Shown: positions 12,107 to 24,507, counted from the stretch's first letter. The stretch: DNA of 64,000 bases from Clitopilus passeckerianus (GCA_944990035.1 CALYLX010000124.1:248001-312000); one strand, 5' to 3'. Program-made: numbers and translations. Notes: generated by a model from the sequence alone, not told the origin.

Positions 12107-12620
12107 TATGTTTGCATTTTCTGGCGATGGGTGGATCACCCTGCTACCTTGCAGCGGCTCATGGTTGGCGCCCCGGCCACCGAGACGAGCAAAATAGATT
12201 GCTGAGGCGAGTCAGGTGTGTGATCCATCGCGTGCCTCCTCGTTTGCCATTTGCTCACCCGTCGTTGCAGAGCTTTATCACCTTCATGGGTGCCCTCAAA
12301 CTCCGGTTACGTGTAAGGACCAACTGCACCCAATCTTGCAAGATTTTGACACCAGCTATACACGCTTTAAAGGAAGCAAGAAGGCAAGAGCAAGATGGTC
12401 AGCTGGTACGTATCCGAGTTTTTACGCAACTATTAGGTCTTTGCTAACTGTTGTTTCCTTTCATTAGGCTCGTCACATTGAATGGAATGAGGGTCTCGGA
12501 CGAGATATCAGAAGAGCAATCACGCCAGCTACGCTCGGGCTTTTCGTGTTATTTGTCGTAAATCATGCTTATGCCGAACTCTTGCAGAGCCTGAGTGGTG
12601 GCAGAGACGATTCCAGTTGA
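12107..12620 (+). pseudogene. VPS28 3'-part pseudogene (duplication remnant)
   Basis: Corresponds to VPS28 intron 2 through the stop codon. Recognisable words survive (FITFMGALKLRLRV, then LVTLNGMRVSDEISEEQSRQ, and the SLSGGRDDSS end with TGA at 12618). Several indels break the frame: the third exon is shortened, about a dozen bases are missing within RFKGSK...ARARW, and the final intron/exon has lost the segment encoding LLFDVDHAYAEFL in part. There is no 5' half and no start. The complete gene lies at 8361-9282, so this copy came along with the P450 duplication. Confidence 0.85.
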
Positions 12621-12953
12621 ACAGTTTTCCATGATTCGTTATCTTCATCATTTGTTGGTCACTGCTTCACAATACAGCAGAATACACATACTTCTCTGTT
12701 TTGATCAGATCTTTTGACCGACGATTAGGCTTCAGCCCCTCAGGCTTCGGTCCGAATTTGCAACAACTCAACATTGAGGTACGCGAGCGGGTCATATGTT
12801 CGTGTCGCCTTCGCATACCACCCACTAGCAATGCTATATGTTTATCATGAGTATACATCAAGACAAGCTTCTAATATTGCCCAAAGAAGAAATAGGCGGT
12901 GCTTTTAAAGAGCAATGGCGTCCTGACGCTTGTGGCGTTTTCCTCTTCCAATG

Positions 12954-15087
12954 ATGGATATCAATGTCGGTACCTCGTCCTCGTCCTCACTACGAGCTCT
13001 CCTTCTAGGTGCCAGCGTGGTCTACGTCGGTACGCGCCTCTACGACGCCCTCGCTACTCGATATAAAGTATATCCTTTCCTCTCGTGAGATGTTACAGGA
13101 GTGACCTAAGCCTCATAATCTAGCTGAGACATATACCTAGCGTTGGCCCGTCTGGCTTCTTCACGTCATATCTCGGCGCCGTACTGTTCTTCAAGAATGC
13201 CCCGGGAGTGCTTCAGGAAGGTTACGCGGAGGTGAATATAGGCCCATATTTATGTTCCCGTGAGTCCTAACCATCGACATTAGTATCGAGGAAATGCTTT
13301 CAAAATACCGATGATGACCAAGTGGGTTGTTGTCATCAGTGGGCGAGACCGATTGGACGAGCTACGAAAGGCTCCGGACGAAGAGGTCTCAATCCTGGAA
13401 GCTGTCAACGAAGTGAGAAATCTAATTTCTGGGGTATTTAGACACCAATATTCAATCGAGCTAGGTTTTGCAAGTCCAACACACACTGGGTTACGAAATC
13501 GCCCATGATCCATATCATATTATAACAGTCCGCACCCCGCTCACTCGAAACGTTGCTGTTCGATTCCAGGATGTCATAGACGAAATTGCAGCCGGGTTTT
13601 CTGAGAGCATCCCTGCGACTGAGGGTAGGAGTCGTCCGTCAATTCCTTGTCAAAGTCTCTGACATTCCACCGTTTAGAATGGTCTAGGGTCACCGTCCTT
13701 TCGTCAGTTACGGATATCACATGCCGAACCAGCAATCGATTCTTTGTCGGCTTGCCACTGTGTTCGTAAACTTGGCTATATGTCGACAGGCTTTACCGAA
13801 CCCATATATATCACATAGGCCGAGATGAGGACTACAGGAAGCTGAACATCGATTTCACGATGGATGTTGTCAAAAACGGCAGCATCATAAGTCTATTTCC
13901 AGAATTCCTTCGCCCGTAAGTCTTCCCGCCTTCATCTCCCTAATACCTACCCAACTTAGAGATTATTACGTTAGACTCGTTGCCCGATACATGGCAAATG
14001 TTTCCTCGAGCATCGAGCAAGGTATGAAGCACCTTGGCCCCATGATACAAGAACGTCTCGACAACGACGCGAAGTATGGGCCAAAATGGGAAGGACGGCC
14101 CGTATGTCATCCAAATCCGGCTGTTGTTGAAACAGCTCATAATCTTCTTCCCCTACAGAATGATCTGATTAGCTGGCTATTGGACACCGCCGAGGAGCAT
14201 AACAAGGAAATTAGGGACTTGGCCCTTCGGGTCCTCACTGTCAATTTCGCCGCTATTCATACGACCTCTATGGTGAGCATTTCATCCTTTAAGCGTTGAC
14301 GAACCTAAGGTTAATTGCTGTTGCAGACGTTCACGCAAATACTCTTCGACCTGGCTAAGCACCCTGAATACATCCAAGAGCTGCGCAAAGAGATCGAAGC
14401 TGTTATTCAAGCTGAAGGGCTAACAAAGCTTTCACTTCTCAAACTAGTGAAAGTCGATAGTTTCATCAAGGAATCTCAACGTATTGGAGGGACAATGGCT
14501 CGTACGCAGGAGCCCTGTTTAACAGAGAATCCCGTGCTAACACCTGTTTCGCAGTCTCATTTCAACGAGTCATGCTCAAGGATTTCACCTTTTCGGATGG
14601 TCTTACTATTCCGAAAGGAACTTTCATTTCCGTACCGAACATTGAAATGCAGCTAGATGAGGTGAGTCTTCACGGTGTTGCTTCTCACAGTGATTTCTAA
14701 ACCCGGTTATGATAGGATCATTACAGCGATCCTCACACGTTTGATGGCTATAGATTTCTAAGAATGGGGGAGAAGACTGACCAGTTCAACAAGCATTCCA
14801 TGGTGGCCCTCACAACAGATTACATGGTCTTTGGTTCCGGACGTCACGCTTGGTATGATTCACCTTGCCGCCAGTACTTGTCCCTGCTAACTCTATGCGG
14901 ACTCAGTCCCGGGCGATTCTTCGCCGTGAACGAGATCAAAGCATTTCTTGTCCACATCCTGTTGAATTACGACATAATGCTTGATCCCGATGCAACGCCG
15001 TTCAAAAACCTTTGGTTCAATTCCAGTGCGCTTCCAGATCCTGCAGCGACTCTCATGATTCGTAAAAGGGGTATTCAGCCCAGTTAG
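12954..15087 (+). CDS. Cytochrome P450, tandem copy 2
   Basis: Close paralogue of the P450 immediately upstream, with the same twelve-exon layout and intron phases (first exon 12954-13067; final exon from about 14907 to the stop at 15087). Features: hydrophobic N-terminal anchor (SLRALLLGASVVYVG), RHIPSVGPSG hinge, I-helix NFAAIHTTSM, K-helix SFIKESQRIGG, and haem loop FGSGRHACPGRFF assembled across the last intron. The start is placed at the second of two adjacent ATGs (12951, 12954) to match copy 1. Here the intron after the QLDE exon begins with normal GTGAGT where copy 1 has GC. No frameshift seen. Confidence 0.92.
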
Positions 15088-15654
15088 CTAGTTAGGGCCT
15101 GTATTTGACCCACAATGTACCGTACAATGCACTTCATTTGCTCACACAAAACCGCGTCTGTCAAAGTTCCATTTTGGGACACGCGTTATTTGCTCCTGTT
15201 TGTCGGAAGCCTCACGTTGCAAATTGCCGCCTTTCGGCTAGGGTCAGTCCTGGTTCTTTCTCGCTTCCAGCAAATTGAATACGAATTTGCTTTCAATTGG
15301 CAACGATCCAAAGAAACCTCTACTTCTGCAAGACTTGACTTGACCCTGAACTTGACCAATAACCTTCCGAAATTGAAGCCAAATACCCAAAGAATTACCT
15401 GCCAGTCGTAAGGTGGCCCAAGCGCCTCGAAAACCGACTTATACGCATCGTAAACCCTATCCGGACCAGCATGACGATTCAAAAATATCAAGCCATCGGT
15501 GCCCGAAACCCTAGCTCACTAATATGTGATAGTGTCAAATGCGACTTCGGCCACAGTTATAGTCTGTCATGGGACCATCAAGAACTTCTTCCACCTGCTC
15601 CAACGGGCCTCCTCATAAAGGCCACCAGAGCTCTGCTGTCTTCCCCAGCAAACC
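15088..15654. other. Intergenic, including duplicated 3' flank
   Basis: The first 280 bp match the flank downstream of P450 copy 1. The rest should contain the promoter of P450 copy 3. No gene seen. Confidence 0.5.
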
Positions 15655-17798
15655 ATGGATTTTGAACGCCCTAATTCTGTGTTACCAGCGCTTGCAATTG
15701 GTGCGGGTACGCTTTATGCAGGCGTATACCTGTACCGGGCCTGGGATGCTCGATACAAGGTGGGTTCCCTTTAGAACATCAATAGACCTCTGGTAACGTA
15801 TTGCTACAGCTGCGACATATCCCAGCTGTAGGGCCGTCTGGCATCTTTTCATCGTACTTGGGAGCCCTGAGATATGTCAAGGAAGCCCGCGCGATGATCC
15901 AGGAAGGTTATGAGCAAGTTAGGATCAACTTTGAACGACGCTTTGAAACCTCCAGTTGACTCGACTCCTTTCAGTATGGTGGAAATGCTTTCAAAGTACC
16001 TCTGATGACCAGATGGGTCGTTGTTATAAGTGGTCGCGATAGGGTTGACGAGCTCAGAAAGGCCACTGACGAAGTGGTTTCCATTCGCGAAGCGTTCAAC
16101 GAGGTGTGTATTTCCATCCCCGCGTCTACCTCAAACAATTGTTGAGACATTGCTCCCGTTTCAAGTCGATCCAGATCAAGTACACGCTTGGCAAAGAAGT
16201 CGCTGTTGATCCATATCATGTGGCCACTGTCCGGACACCTCTCACTCGGAACATAGCCATTCGTTTTCAGGATATCCAGGATGAAATATCGGTGGCCTTT
16301 GCCGAGCACATTCCGGCTACAGAAGGTAAGCCATTACCGACCTCCACGAACAAGCTTGGAGTTCATTTCCCCCCAGAATGGTCCAAAATACGCGCTCTCC
16401 CAGCAATTATGGAAATCACATGTAGAACCAGCAATCGGCTATTTGTTGGCCTGCCCCTCTGTAAGTCGTCTGCAGTCGTCTATCTAGAATCTTCTGGCCT
16501 CATACATTTCCCAACCCATCAAGGTCGCAACGAAGATTATCGGAGGCTCAACATTGACTTCACCTCCCAGTTGATCAGAACCGGCAACAAGATTGCTCTC
16601 TTCCCTTGGTTCCTCCGTCCGTAAGTTGCGATCTTCAACGTTCTCCCGCCGTTTGACTGACACCCACCCTCAGTATTGCTGGTCGATGCTTGACAAATGT
16701 TTCGAAAAGTATCGATAAAGGGCTGAAGCATCTCGGGCCTATTATACAAGAACGACTCGACAGCGACGCTAAATACGGCTTAGAATGGGACGGCAGGCCA
16801 GTATGTGTGCATAACCTGGACTTAAGGAACAGTGGCTTACCCTATTCTTTCGCAGAACGACCTGATTAGCTGGCTCTTGGAGATAGCAGAAGGACCCCAC
16901 AGAGAGCCCCGGAGTCTGGCTCTACGTGTCCTCGCAGTCAACTTTGCGGCTATACATACGACATCCATGGTACGTGTGCATATTATTCATCCTGGTATCG
17001 TCTCTGATCAACGATCTCCCATCCAGACTTTCACTCAAGTGCTCTTCGACCTAGCCAAGCGCCCCGAGTACATTGCCGACTTGCGCGAAGAAATCGAGGC
17101 TGTCGCAGTCACCGAAGGATTGACCAAGACTTCCATGCTCAAACTCGTCAAGGTCGATAGCTTCATCAAGGAGTCCCAGCGACTGGGAGGCATAGCAGCA
17201 TGTAAGTCGTTGTTTGCATTTTTCTTCCCGAGGTCTCGTAACTGATGAAGACGCAGTGTCAATGCAGCGCAAGATCCTCAAAGACTTCCAATTCTCTGAC
17301 GGTCTGATCATTCCGAAAGGCGCTTATGTCTCGGTGGCAAGCAGTGCGATGCATGCAGATGAGGTTGGTTTACTTTTGTTTCTCCGAGCTAACTCGAAGT
17401 CGATCTAATTGTTCCAACTCAGAACCTCTACAGCGACCCCAACGCTTTTGATGGATACCGATTCCTGAAGAGAGGCGAGAAAACAGACGAGTTCAATAAA
17501 CATTCTATGGTAACTCTCGGCACGGATTACATCGTCTTTGGTCACGGCCGCCATGCATGGTAAGTTTCCTACTCCTTGTATCTGCTCCTCAAACTTATGA
17601 GTGTTGCCGTTTAGCCCTGGAAGGTTCTTCGCGGTGAACGAAATCAAGGCGTTCCTTGCTCACTTGTTGATGAACTACGATATCATGCTGGACCCAGATG
17701 CACCCCCTTTCAAGAATTTGTGGTTTAATGCGAGTGCTGTCCCGGATCCCGCTGCTACCATTCTAGTCCGTAAACGTGCAACGCCTGACCGTAAATGA
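15655..17798 (+). CDS. Cytochrome P450, tandem copy 3 (more diverged)
   Basis: Third P450 in the array, same exon plan but clearly more diverged than copies 1 and 2. It starts MDFERPNSVLPALAIGAGTL with a hydrophobic anchor, then RHIPAVGPSGIFSSYLGALR. I-helix NFAAIHTTSM, K-helix SFIKESQRLGG, haem loop FGHGRHACPGRFF (the Gly-His variant shared with the pseudogene at 46.8-48.9 kb). C-terminus DPAATILVRKRATPDRK. The 3' end faces the convergent two-exon gene at 18.2-18.9 kb. No upstream VPS28 remnant is present, so it arose by an older duplication. Confidence 0.92.
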
Positions 17799-18197
17799 TG
17801 GAGCCCCCACCCCAATAACAATTTGGTTTCTACCCATTCGAATATTCCACTGCATGCATTCGTCAGGGAACAAGCCGGTGTCAGAATTTGAGAATTTATT
17901 GTAGCCATTGCACGGCCAGCCAGGGCGAAATTGTAGCAGGGCCAGTAGAGTATGGTTGCCTGCCGGGTTACTGAGGTTTGCGTCATCTAACTCGTTGAAC
18001 CGTCGCCTACAACAACAGGACATCGCGACTCGTTAGCCAGGCATTTTCGATGTCATCTCCACAGTCCTCATGGCACTCAAGAACTCGAAAGCTCACATTG
18101 TAACGAGATTGTTTCGCGAAATACAAATACAAAATTTTAGAACAAAAAATGTGTACCTACCTAATGGCTGGTTGGACTATGCAGGCCTGATGTTAAT
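17799..18197. other. Convergent 3' flanks
   Basis: Shared 3' region of P450 copy 3 and the first two-exon family member. No gene seen. Confidence 0.5.
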
Positions 18198-18871
18198 CTA
18201 ATTCAGAATGCCCCAGAGACCCTGCGCATACTGAAGCGTAATCTCATTAGAGTCAGTCAGGTCGAATTCGAATGGGGGGTAGCCGAAACGATCGATCATC
18301 TTGCCAGTCGTCGAACCGCGGTCCCAGAAGGCCGAGAACTTCTTGATAGGGAGGAAATCGCTGGTTGAGTTCAGCTGGAGCTCGGGAGAGATGAAGATGG
18401 AGGCGTAAGAGCCAGTGCTGGCATCGTAGTTGTTGACACCGATGTAGGCCGAGTCCTGCCATTCGTTCCTAACGGTGAAGGAGGCTCCGGGTTTTCCAGC
18501 GCCAGAGACATTAACGTGTCCGCTAGAATCGAAGTCGGCTTGTTGTCCTCCTTCAATATCGGCGATTTGGGTGTCGACCGTGACTCTCGCGCCTCCCTAC
18601 ATGAGTTGTTAGCGAAGGAGTATGAGCGACTGAATGTATGTGTTCTCACCTCGAACCTGCTAGCTCCGTAGACTTGGTACTTCTCCTGCCACTTGAGCGA
18701 GACATCGGAGTCGAGATTCCGGGTTGGCACAATGGAAAAGACGACATTTCCTTTCATTTCTACGCCGCCATATGTGACGTCCCTGACGAAGCAAAGATTA
18801 TAACCGCCGTCTTGAAGCGCCTTTAAGTCTGAATAATCGATGATGACATTGAGGGTAAGAGTATCGGCCAT
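18198..18871 (-). CDS. Two-exon family, member A (unknown function)
   Basis: Exon 1 18871-18650 (222 nt), exon 2 18596-18198 (399 nt); 206 residues. Not recognised as a named domain. Exon 1 has the family signature NLCFVRDVTYGG, then GNVVFSIVP and SLKWQEKYQVY. Exon 2 reads GGARVTVDTQIADIEGGQ, GVNNYDASTGSYASIFISP, LPIKKFSAFWD and ends LWGILN. Alternating polar/hydrophobic stretches and many Gly/Asn suggest a beta-rich soluble protein; there is no signal peptide or membrane segment. A 5'UTR intron ends just before the start (AG then ATCGTCAATATG). A TATA-like element sits about 155 bp upstream (19023-19028). Confidence 0.8.
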
Positions 18872-20386
18872 ATTGACGATCTAGGGAGAGCATGAATTAG
18901 CGAGGAGACCGCAAGAGGCGAGCAGATTGCGTACAATGCTAAGCTTGTGCAAGCTCGAGATGAGTGTGAGGTTGTTGGGAGTGTTCTGTCGAGTAGCCTT
19001 GGAAGTTGGAACATGGTGGCTCTTATAGCTTTTCTGTAATTAGGCCTTCTCATTTTCGTAACATTACCCAGGCCTTTTGCCAATTCGGGCTCCAGTGCAG
19101 TCTACGAGCACCTGACAAAAAGCTGTACCCCATTTCGACATTGGGGTAACCGAGATGAACCTCATGTTCTGTGACACGAACTCAATCGGAGTCGATTCTT
19201 TAGTGTGTTTAGAAGCATGTGTGCAATGGACCGCACTGGCAACATAGCCTTTCGTCGAAATGCACATATTTCCAGCTATCTTCGTATATCCAGACCTATC
19301 TTGGAGGTGAGAGGTAATCAATTCGCCATTACAACAGGCAATCTCGCTCCTCCTTATCTTGACCCTTATGGACGAACCCTAACCTGATCGGTAGCAGCAT
19401 TGACAATAATTCAATCTACCTAAGCAGCAGAAATTGCTCCTGGATATGCTAAACTCGATGCGAACCCGCGAGTCATGTCGAGCGCAAGAGTTCTACCACC
19501 TGACCGTGATTTGGAACATTTAAGGAGTAAGTTTAGAAGAAGCCACCGGCCCACCGAATCCGCTGAAATTTCGAAGACTTCTAGAGACATGAGATAGCCG
19601 TCAATCGGACAGCTCGAATGGGGTCCATATTGGATCCCCATCTTGGCCTCCATTGATCCAGCTTGGATCAAAGATGTTTTCGCTGGAAAATCACCCGGTT
19701 GGAGCAAGGCGTTGGGGATGGCACTAAGTCAGGAAATGACTCGGTAAACTCGTAGAATGGATTTCTGTGGTACGCCAACCGTACAGAGGTCTGAAAACCC
19801 TCCGGGGCATGCGTAGCTGCTGCGAGAGAGCTCACTGTGACTCCGAAGCCGGAATAAGGCATGTTCTTGTTGTTTTACTCCGAGATTATGAGCATTGATT
19901 ACCTTTAATGGAAGGTGTTGCGGCTGAAATCAGAATGACACTGGCAGGCTGAATCTCGTCTTAAGATGGGGTGCTGACCCTCTCTATCGTCCCCTGAACC
20001 TCATAAGGAGTGGGACCCGGGGATCTAAAGGAGCGGTAAGGGTGCCTTAATTAAATGATGCCACAAACGTTTTTGAGAACCCTTTACAGATGGAAGCAAG
20101 GATGATCGATGAATCGATGAATTGATGACACCTTAAGTTGAAGTCGAGTCCCCAAGATCCAAGTTGCCGGATACCCAAAGCAGATTTTACTAGCCATCTG
20201 TGGGCTAACGAAAGGAACCGGGGGTTAGCCAACATGTGCCAGCCATTGCGAGCATGGAGGTGGATAACATGGCCGTCTGAGGAGGTCACGGTTCAGCGCT
20301 CAGCATCAAGATATATTCAACATGTGGTAGAAGGAAATCTCGTCCGATAGCATAGACCACGTTTGCGATCGCAAGAACGGGAGGAA
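18872..20386. other. No confident gene
   Basis: Short overlapping open frames on both strands (for example 19420-19707 and 20047-20289, minus) have no recognisable content. Contains the promoter of member A: minus-strand TATAAG-like box at 19023-19028. Confidence 0.4.
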
Positions 20387-21075
20387 TCACCCAGCGGGTG
20401 TAAGGGCCCACTTTCCATCCTCGTACGTGAGTATGACCTCCACCGAGCCTGGCATGAGCGCAAACGCAAAGCGATTGACGGAAGCCGGATTGAACATGGT
20501 GTCGGTCGTCAGCTTCATGTCCCAGAACACCGCATATAGGTGCATCGGAAGGATGCTGGTTATGGAAGGTTTCTTCACCTCGGGTGAGACAAAGAAAGAA
20601 GAATAATTGTCGCTACCGACGTTGTGGTTGCTGACCCCGATGTAGACTCCATCCTTCCATTCGTTGTCGAAAGGCGGCTCCAGGCTGATATCCGCCGGAA
20701 ATTTTGACCGCACCATTTTCGTCGAAAGTAGCTTCCTGGTCTCCAATGATGTCTCGCACCTCAGTGGCAATAGTGACAGCTTGGCCAGCCTATACGGTGT
20801 CTCTCTAGGTAACATGGAGACAGTAAGAGAACAACGGCGTGCCGCGTGCTTACAATAAAATGTTGCGTTTCGTAGACCTGGTATTCATCCTTCCACTGGA
20901 CCGACACGTGTGGGGCGAGGCGCTTAGAGGGGACAGAAGCGAAGACAACGTTGCCTGGTACAAGCATTCCTTCGAACTGAGCATTCCTACTGAGGCAGAG
21001 ATTGAAGCCGCCCTCTCGGAGAATCACCAAGTCATCGTCAACGATATTGACTTTGACGCGAAGAGGGTTGGACAT
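20387..21075 (-). pseudogene. Two-exon family, member B (frameshift in exon 2)
   Basis: Exon 1 is intact (21075-20854, 222 nt; NLCLSRNAQFEG, GNVVFASVPSKRLAPH, WKDEYQVYETQHF). Exon 2 starts correctly (AGQAVTIATEVRDIIGDQEA, then ISGGYQPGAAF) but near 20675 five bases are missing relative to member F. The rest (FDNEWKDGVYIGVSNHN ... ILPMHLYAVFWDMKL ... WALTPAG) is therefore in another frame. Read straight through, the first frame hits a stop within about 15 codons. This is most simply a recent pseudogene, since the two halves are otherwise well preserved. A TATA box lies at 21221-21226, about 150 bp upstream of the start. Confidence 0.7.
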
Positions 21076-22324
21076 GTTGACGATCTGTGAAGCGTGAAAA
21101 GGGTCAGAGCAAAATGTCAATTGGATATGAGATAGTATCACCATACCGTATTCGCGGATGAGTGTTATATAGACTAGACAAATTGAGAAAGGTTAAGCTT
21201 TGAATTTTCAAATGGTCGATTTTATAGCGTAGGTACCTGCGATCGAATTTATCTATTCCATTGCTCGTACAATTACCCCTATAAATGAACTCGCCAGTGT
21301 GCTTCCTATGAATGGTTGTCATTTGTTAGGCCCCGTTTGGGTTGGTCGAGGTGCGTTCCCTTCTATTAACGTGCGGAGCTTATGACATGTGCCCCTGTTT
21401 CTTGAATGGTGCCATACCTGGAAGCAGCCGAGATGGACGTTGCTCTGTTAACTGAAATTGCCTAGATTGCGATTAACTAGGGGCCACCTACTGCGCACAA
21501 ATACAGGCTCAAAAGCATCGAATATGGAGCTTGAAGGGGCGTACAACAGCGTTCAAAGGAGTTAGCCCCACCTCAATGCGCATCCTCGTTGTCCTCGCGT
21601 ATGATTTGAAAAGCTAAGAAGTACAACGTGAGGTCGTGATCTGTTCGGACAAGCAAGTATGGTACGCATCTTCATCTCAGCTCAGGTGGGGAAGCTTAGC
21701 TTCTAGAAAGCCGAGGAATAGGTCAAGATCGAACGCGGGGACCAAGAACGGATCGCATTGTTGGCCACAGCCTCCGCAAGCTGACCAAATTCGTCAGTCA
21801 GGTAATATACTGTGTTTACAGGTTGATAGAGCTCATGAGCAGTACTTCAAGGGATTATTTAGGCCGTACACAAGTGTACTGCAGTGTGTGTGTCCTGGAC
21901 GAGGAACGAGGCGGGAATGAACTTGAACTCGAAGGTGAGTGGAAGGGATGACAGATCGAGCTTTAGAAATAAGATGAAATCATGGTCCCTCGATATACTC
22001 ATGAGCTCTTAAACCAGGAATTGCAGATAACGTCCATTATAGAATTCCAGAGCAAGCAGGCAGTGGCGGTCGAAACCGAGGCCGTAAGGTTACACAATCA
22101 GAACGAAATCCGTTATCGGCCGGAGTCTCCCGTCCAACAAATGATTGACATCAATCCGGCCGAATTCGAGCTACTTGCAGTATTTTCCGGAACGGCGGCC
22201 GAAACCTGACCATTGAGCCTAAGCTCAAGCTCCGGAACGACCGATGTGACAGAATTTCGATTTCCCTCGCTGAGTCTACGTATAATGGCTACCGTGACGA
22301 ACGCTTTAATCTAGAGAATCGGAT
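21076..22324. other. No confident gene
   Basis: Upstream region of member B (TATA-like CGCTATAAAA on the minus strand, 21221-21226) and 3' flank of member C. The open frames here, such as 21636-21920, look random. Confidence 0.4.
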
Positions 22325-23101
22325 CTATACTGCTGCCTCCTGTTTCCAAACCCCATCAGTGTACGAGAGTGTGATCTCCCCCAGGCTCGCAACTGTAAAC
22401 GAAAAAGGATCGCCAACCGTACTTTCAAACATGGTACCAGCAACCAAGTTCGGGTCGAAGAAGATCGAATATTTCGTGCTTGGGAGCAGGAGTACCTTCG
22501 TGTGCAACGGAAACTCAACAGAGATAAATGTAGGAGATTGAACTTCGTCGATAGCATCAAAGAATCTGACCGCAACGCGGGCTGGATTCTTCCATTCGTT
22601 GTCGACTTGGAATGCCGTGCCAGGGGACATAGAACCGCTGATAGTGATATCGCCCTTCGCGTTCATCGTGGCTTCCTGACCTGTTTCGATGTTGGCAACG
22701 TCCGTCTCAACGATCGCGCCATCCTTTTGAGGCCAATCAGTTGGAGACGAAAGTGAATGGGTTGTGGCCTTACTTCATTTCCACCTGTACTAGTGCCTGG
22801 TAATGAATTCGTCTTAGCGGCTTTGCCATGCTATACGGTCTTCAATCTCATGGTGGCGAGTGAAAAAGTGTTGCATGCTTACCTTGAACCCTATCGTTCC
22901 GTACACTTGGTAGATGTCCTTCCACCGGAACGTAATATGGGGCCCAAGGTCCTTAGAAAGAACAGCAGAGAAGACGACATTCCCCGCATTTGGCTCTCCC
23001 TCAAGTAACATATCCCTTGTGAGGCAGAGATTGAGTTTTCCTTCCATGAGAGACTCCACATCGTTTGTGTTGACATTAACCTTGAGGGTAGTGCTATCCA
23101 T
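22325..23101 (-). CDS. Two-exon family, member C
   Basis: Exon 1 23101-22883 (219 nt), exon 2 22723-22325 (399 nt); 205 residues, both frames clean. Exon 1: KLNLCLTRDMLLEG, GNVVFSAVLSKDLGPHI, RWKDIYQVYG. Exon 2: DGAIVETDVANIETGQEATM, FQVDNEWKNPARVAV, LPSTKYSIFFDPNLVAGTMF, LSYTDGVWKQEAAV. It is the most diverged intact copy: the NNYDAS motif is replaced and one codon is missing in exon 1. The central intron is about 160 nt, longer than the 55-60 nt in the other copies, so a small extra exon or insertion there cannot be excluded. Function unknown. Confidence 0.75.
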
Positions 23102-23675
23102 ATTGTCCCTTTACAATCAGATACAAGGCAGATTGGAGTTGATAGTGGGGATGAAAGTGAATCCGTTAAATTAACTAGCCTTCTTTTACATCCTTTATTA
23201 TTTACACGAGTCGCTTACCTTCTTAAAACAGAAGGATCGTTCGCAGACTCATAAAAGGGGACTTCTTTGAGTATCCACGCGCTCACAGACCATCCATCGC
23301 GTTAGAGCAGCGGTTAAATCCAGGTTCGTGCAGCTGACGTAGACTAGATCACATAGGAATATAATTTGTTCATGATATGCAATTGCATTTTGCGGAATCG
23401 CTGAGCTCAAAGTTACCCTGCCTGGCAGAAGAAGTAAGGTCATGATCATTGTCTTCGTTATCCATAACACAAGAGATGACGATTGCCCTCAAATACGGCA
23501 GGCATCCCAACTCAATATCAAATGTCAAAGGCGAAGACTCATAAAATCAAGACTACATAGTAATGACACTGGTCTAAGAAGCACAAAAGTCAAAGTACAA
23601 CGTTCAAAGCTAATCTGTCCGAAACTACTATCCGCTCGTCCATGATGATTTGGTCAGACTCCCTGACACAGTCCT

Positions 23676-24355
23676 CTACTTCGGAATGCTCCAGGCAGCG
23701 TCCTTATACTCGAGGACAATCTCACTCGTGCTCGTGAGGTCGAACTGGAACGGGTCGGTGGTAGTATGATCAATCATCGTGTCAGTTTCCAACCTCAGGT
23801 CCCAGAAGACAGAGAACTTCTTGATAGGGAGGAGATCGCTGGTCGAGTTCTTGGGGAGCTTGGGAGAGATAAAGATGGAGGCGTAGGAGCCGGTCGTGGC
23901 GTCGTAGTTGTTGACGCCGATGCGGGCGGGATTCTGCCATCCATTTCTAACGCTGAATGGAGTGCCGGGTTTACCAGTACCAGAAATGTAGTAATCGCCG
24001 TTCTCGTCGAAGTCTGCAGATTGGCCACCTTCAATGTCGCTGATTTTGGTGCCGACGTCGACCTTTGCACCACCCTACATGTAGCACTCATTGTGAGGTG
24101 GTGTCAACGCGGAGGGCATAGGTTTTTAGTTACCTCGAAACTGATCGTTTCGTAGACTTGGTATTTCTCCTGCCATTTGAGCGTCATGTTGGGGCCAAGT
24201 TTCTCGTTCGGGACCATAGAGAAGACGACGTTTCCTTTCTCCTCCGATCCGCCGTACTTGACGTCCCTAGTGAGGCAAAGGTTGAAGCCGCTCTCTCGAA
24301 CAACCTTTAGGTCTTCACCACTAACGATGATTTTGACAGTAAGGTTGTCGGGCAT
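23676..24355 (-). CDS. Two-exon family, member D
   Basis: Exon 1 24355-24134 (222 nt), exon 2 24074-23676 (399 nt); 206 residues. Nearly the same protein as member G at 52.5 kb (both begin MPDNLTVKIIV and end WSIPK). Motifs: FNLCLTRDVKYGG, GNVVFSMVPNEKLGPNMTL, KWQEKYQVYETISFE; exon 2 DIEGGQSADFDENGDYYIS, IGVNNYDATTGSYASIFISP, LPIKKFSVFWDLRLETDTM. The start is preceded by an intron acceptor and ATCGACAATATG. A TATA box lies at 24502-24507. The close match to a copy about 28 kb away implies recent duplication or gene conversion. Function unknown. Confidence 0.8.
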
Positions 24356-24501
24356 ATTGTCGATCTGGAAAGAGTACGGATGAGCAAAAATTCGACAGCG
24401 AAAGATAAGCAACTAATGTACGATGTTAAATCTCTTTGAAGTAGAGGCTAGGGCGAATCGTTGAGCTTTGTTCTGCCGACAGCATTCAGAGGATGACAGA
24501 T

Positions 24502-24507
24502 TTTATA
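24502..24507 (-). promoter_or_regulatory. TATA box of member D
   Basis: CGCTATAAAATC on the minus strand, about 150 bp upstream of the start codon. The same element at nearly the same distance occurs for B (21221-21226), G (52319-52327) and, more weakly, A (19023-19028). Confidence 0.6.

Larger units (their letters stand above)
12107..15370 (+). repeat. Tandem segmental duplication, unit 2
   Basis: Second copy of the VPS28-tail/P450 unit described at 8680-12035. The P450 stayed open while the VPS28 part decayed, which suggests selection kept the enzyme only. Confidence 0.8.
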
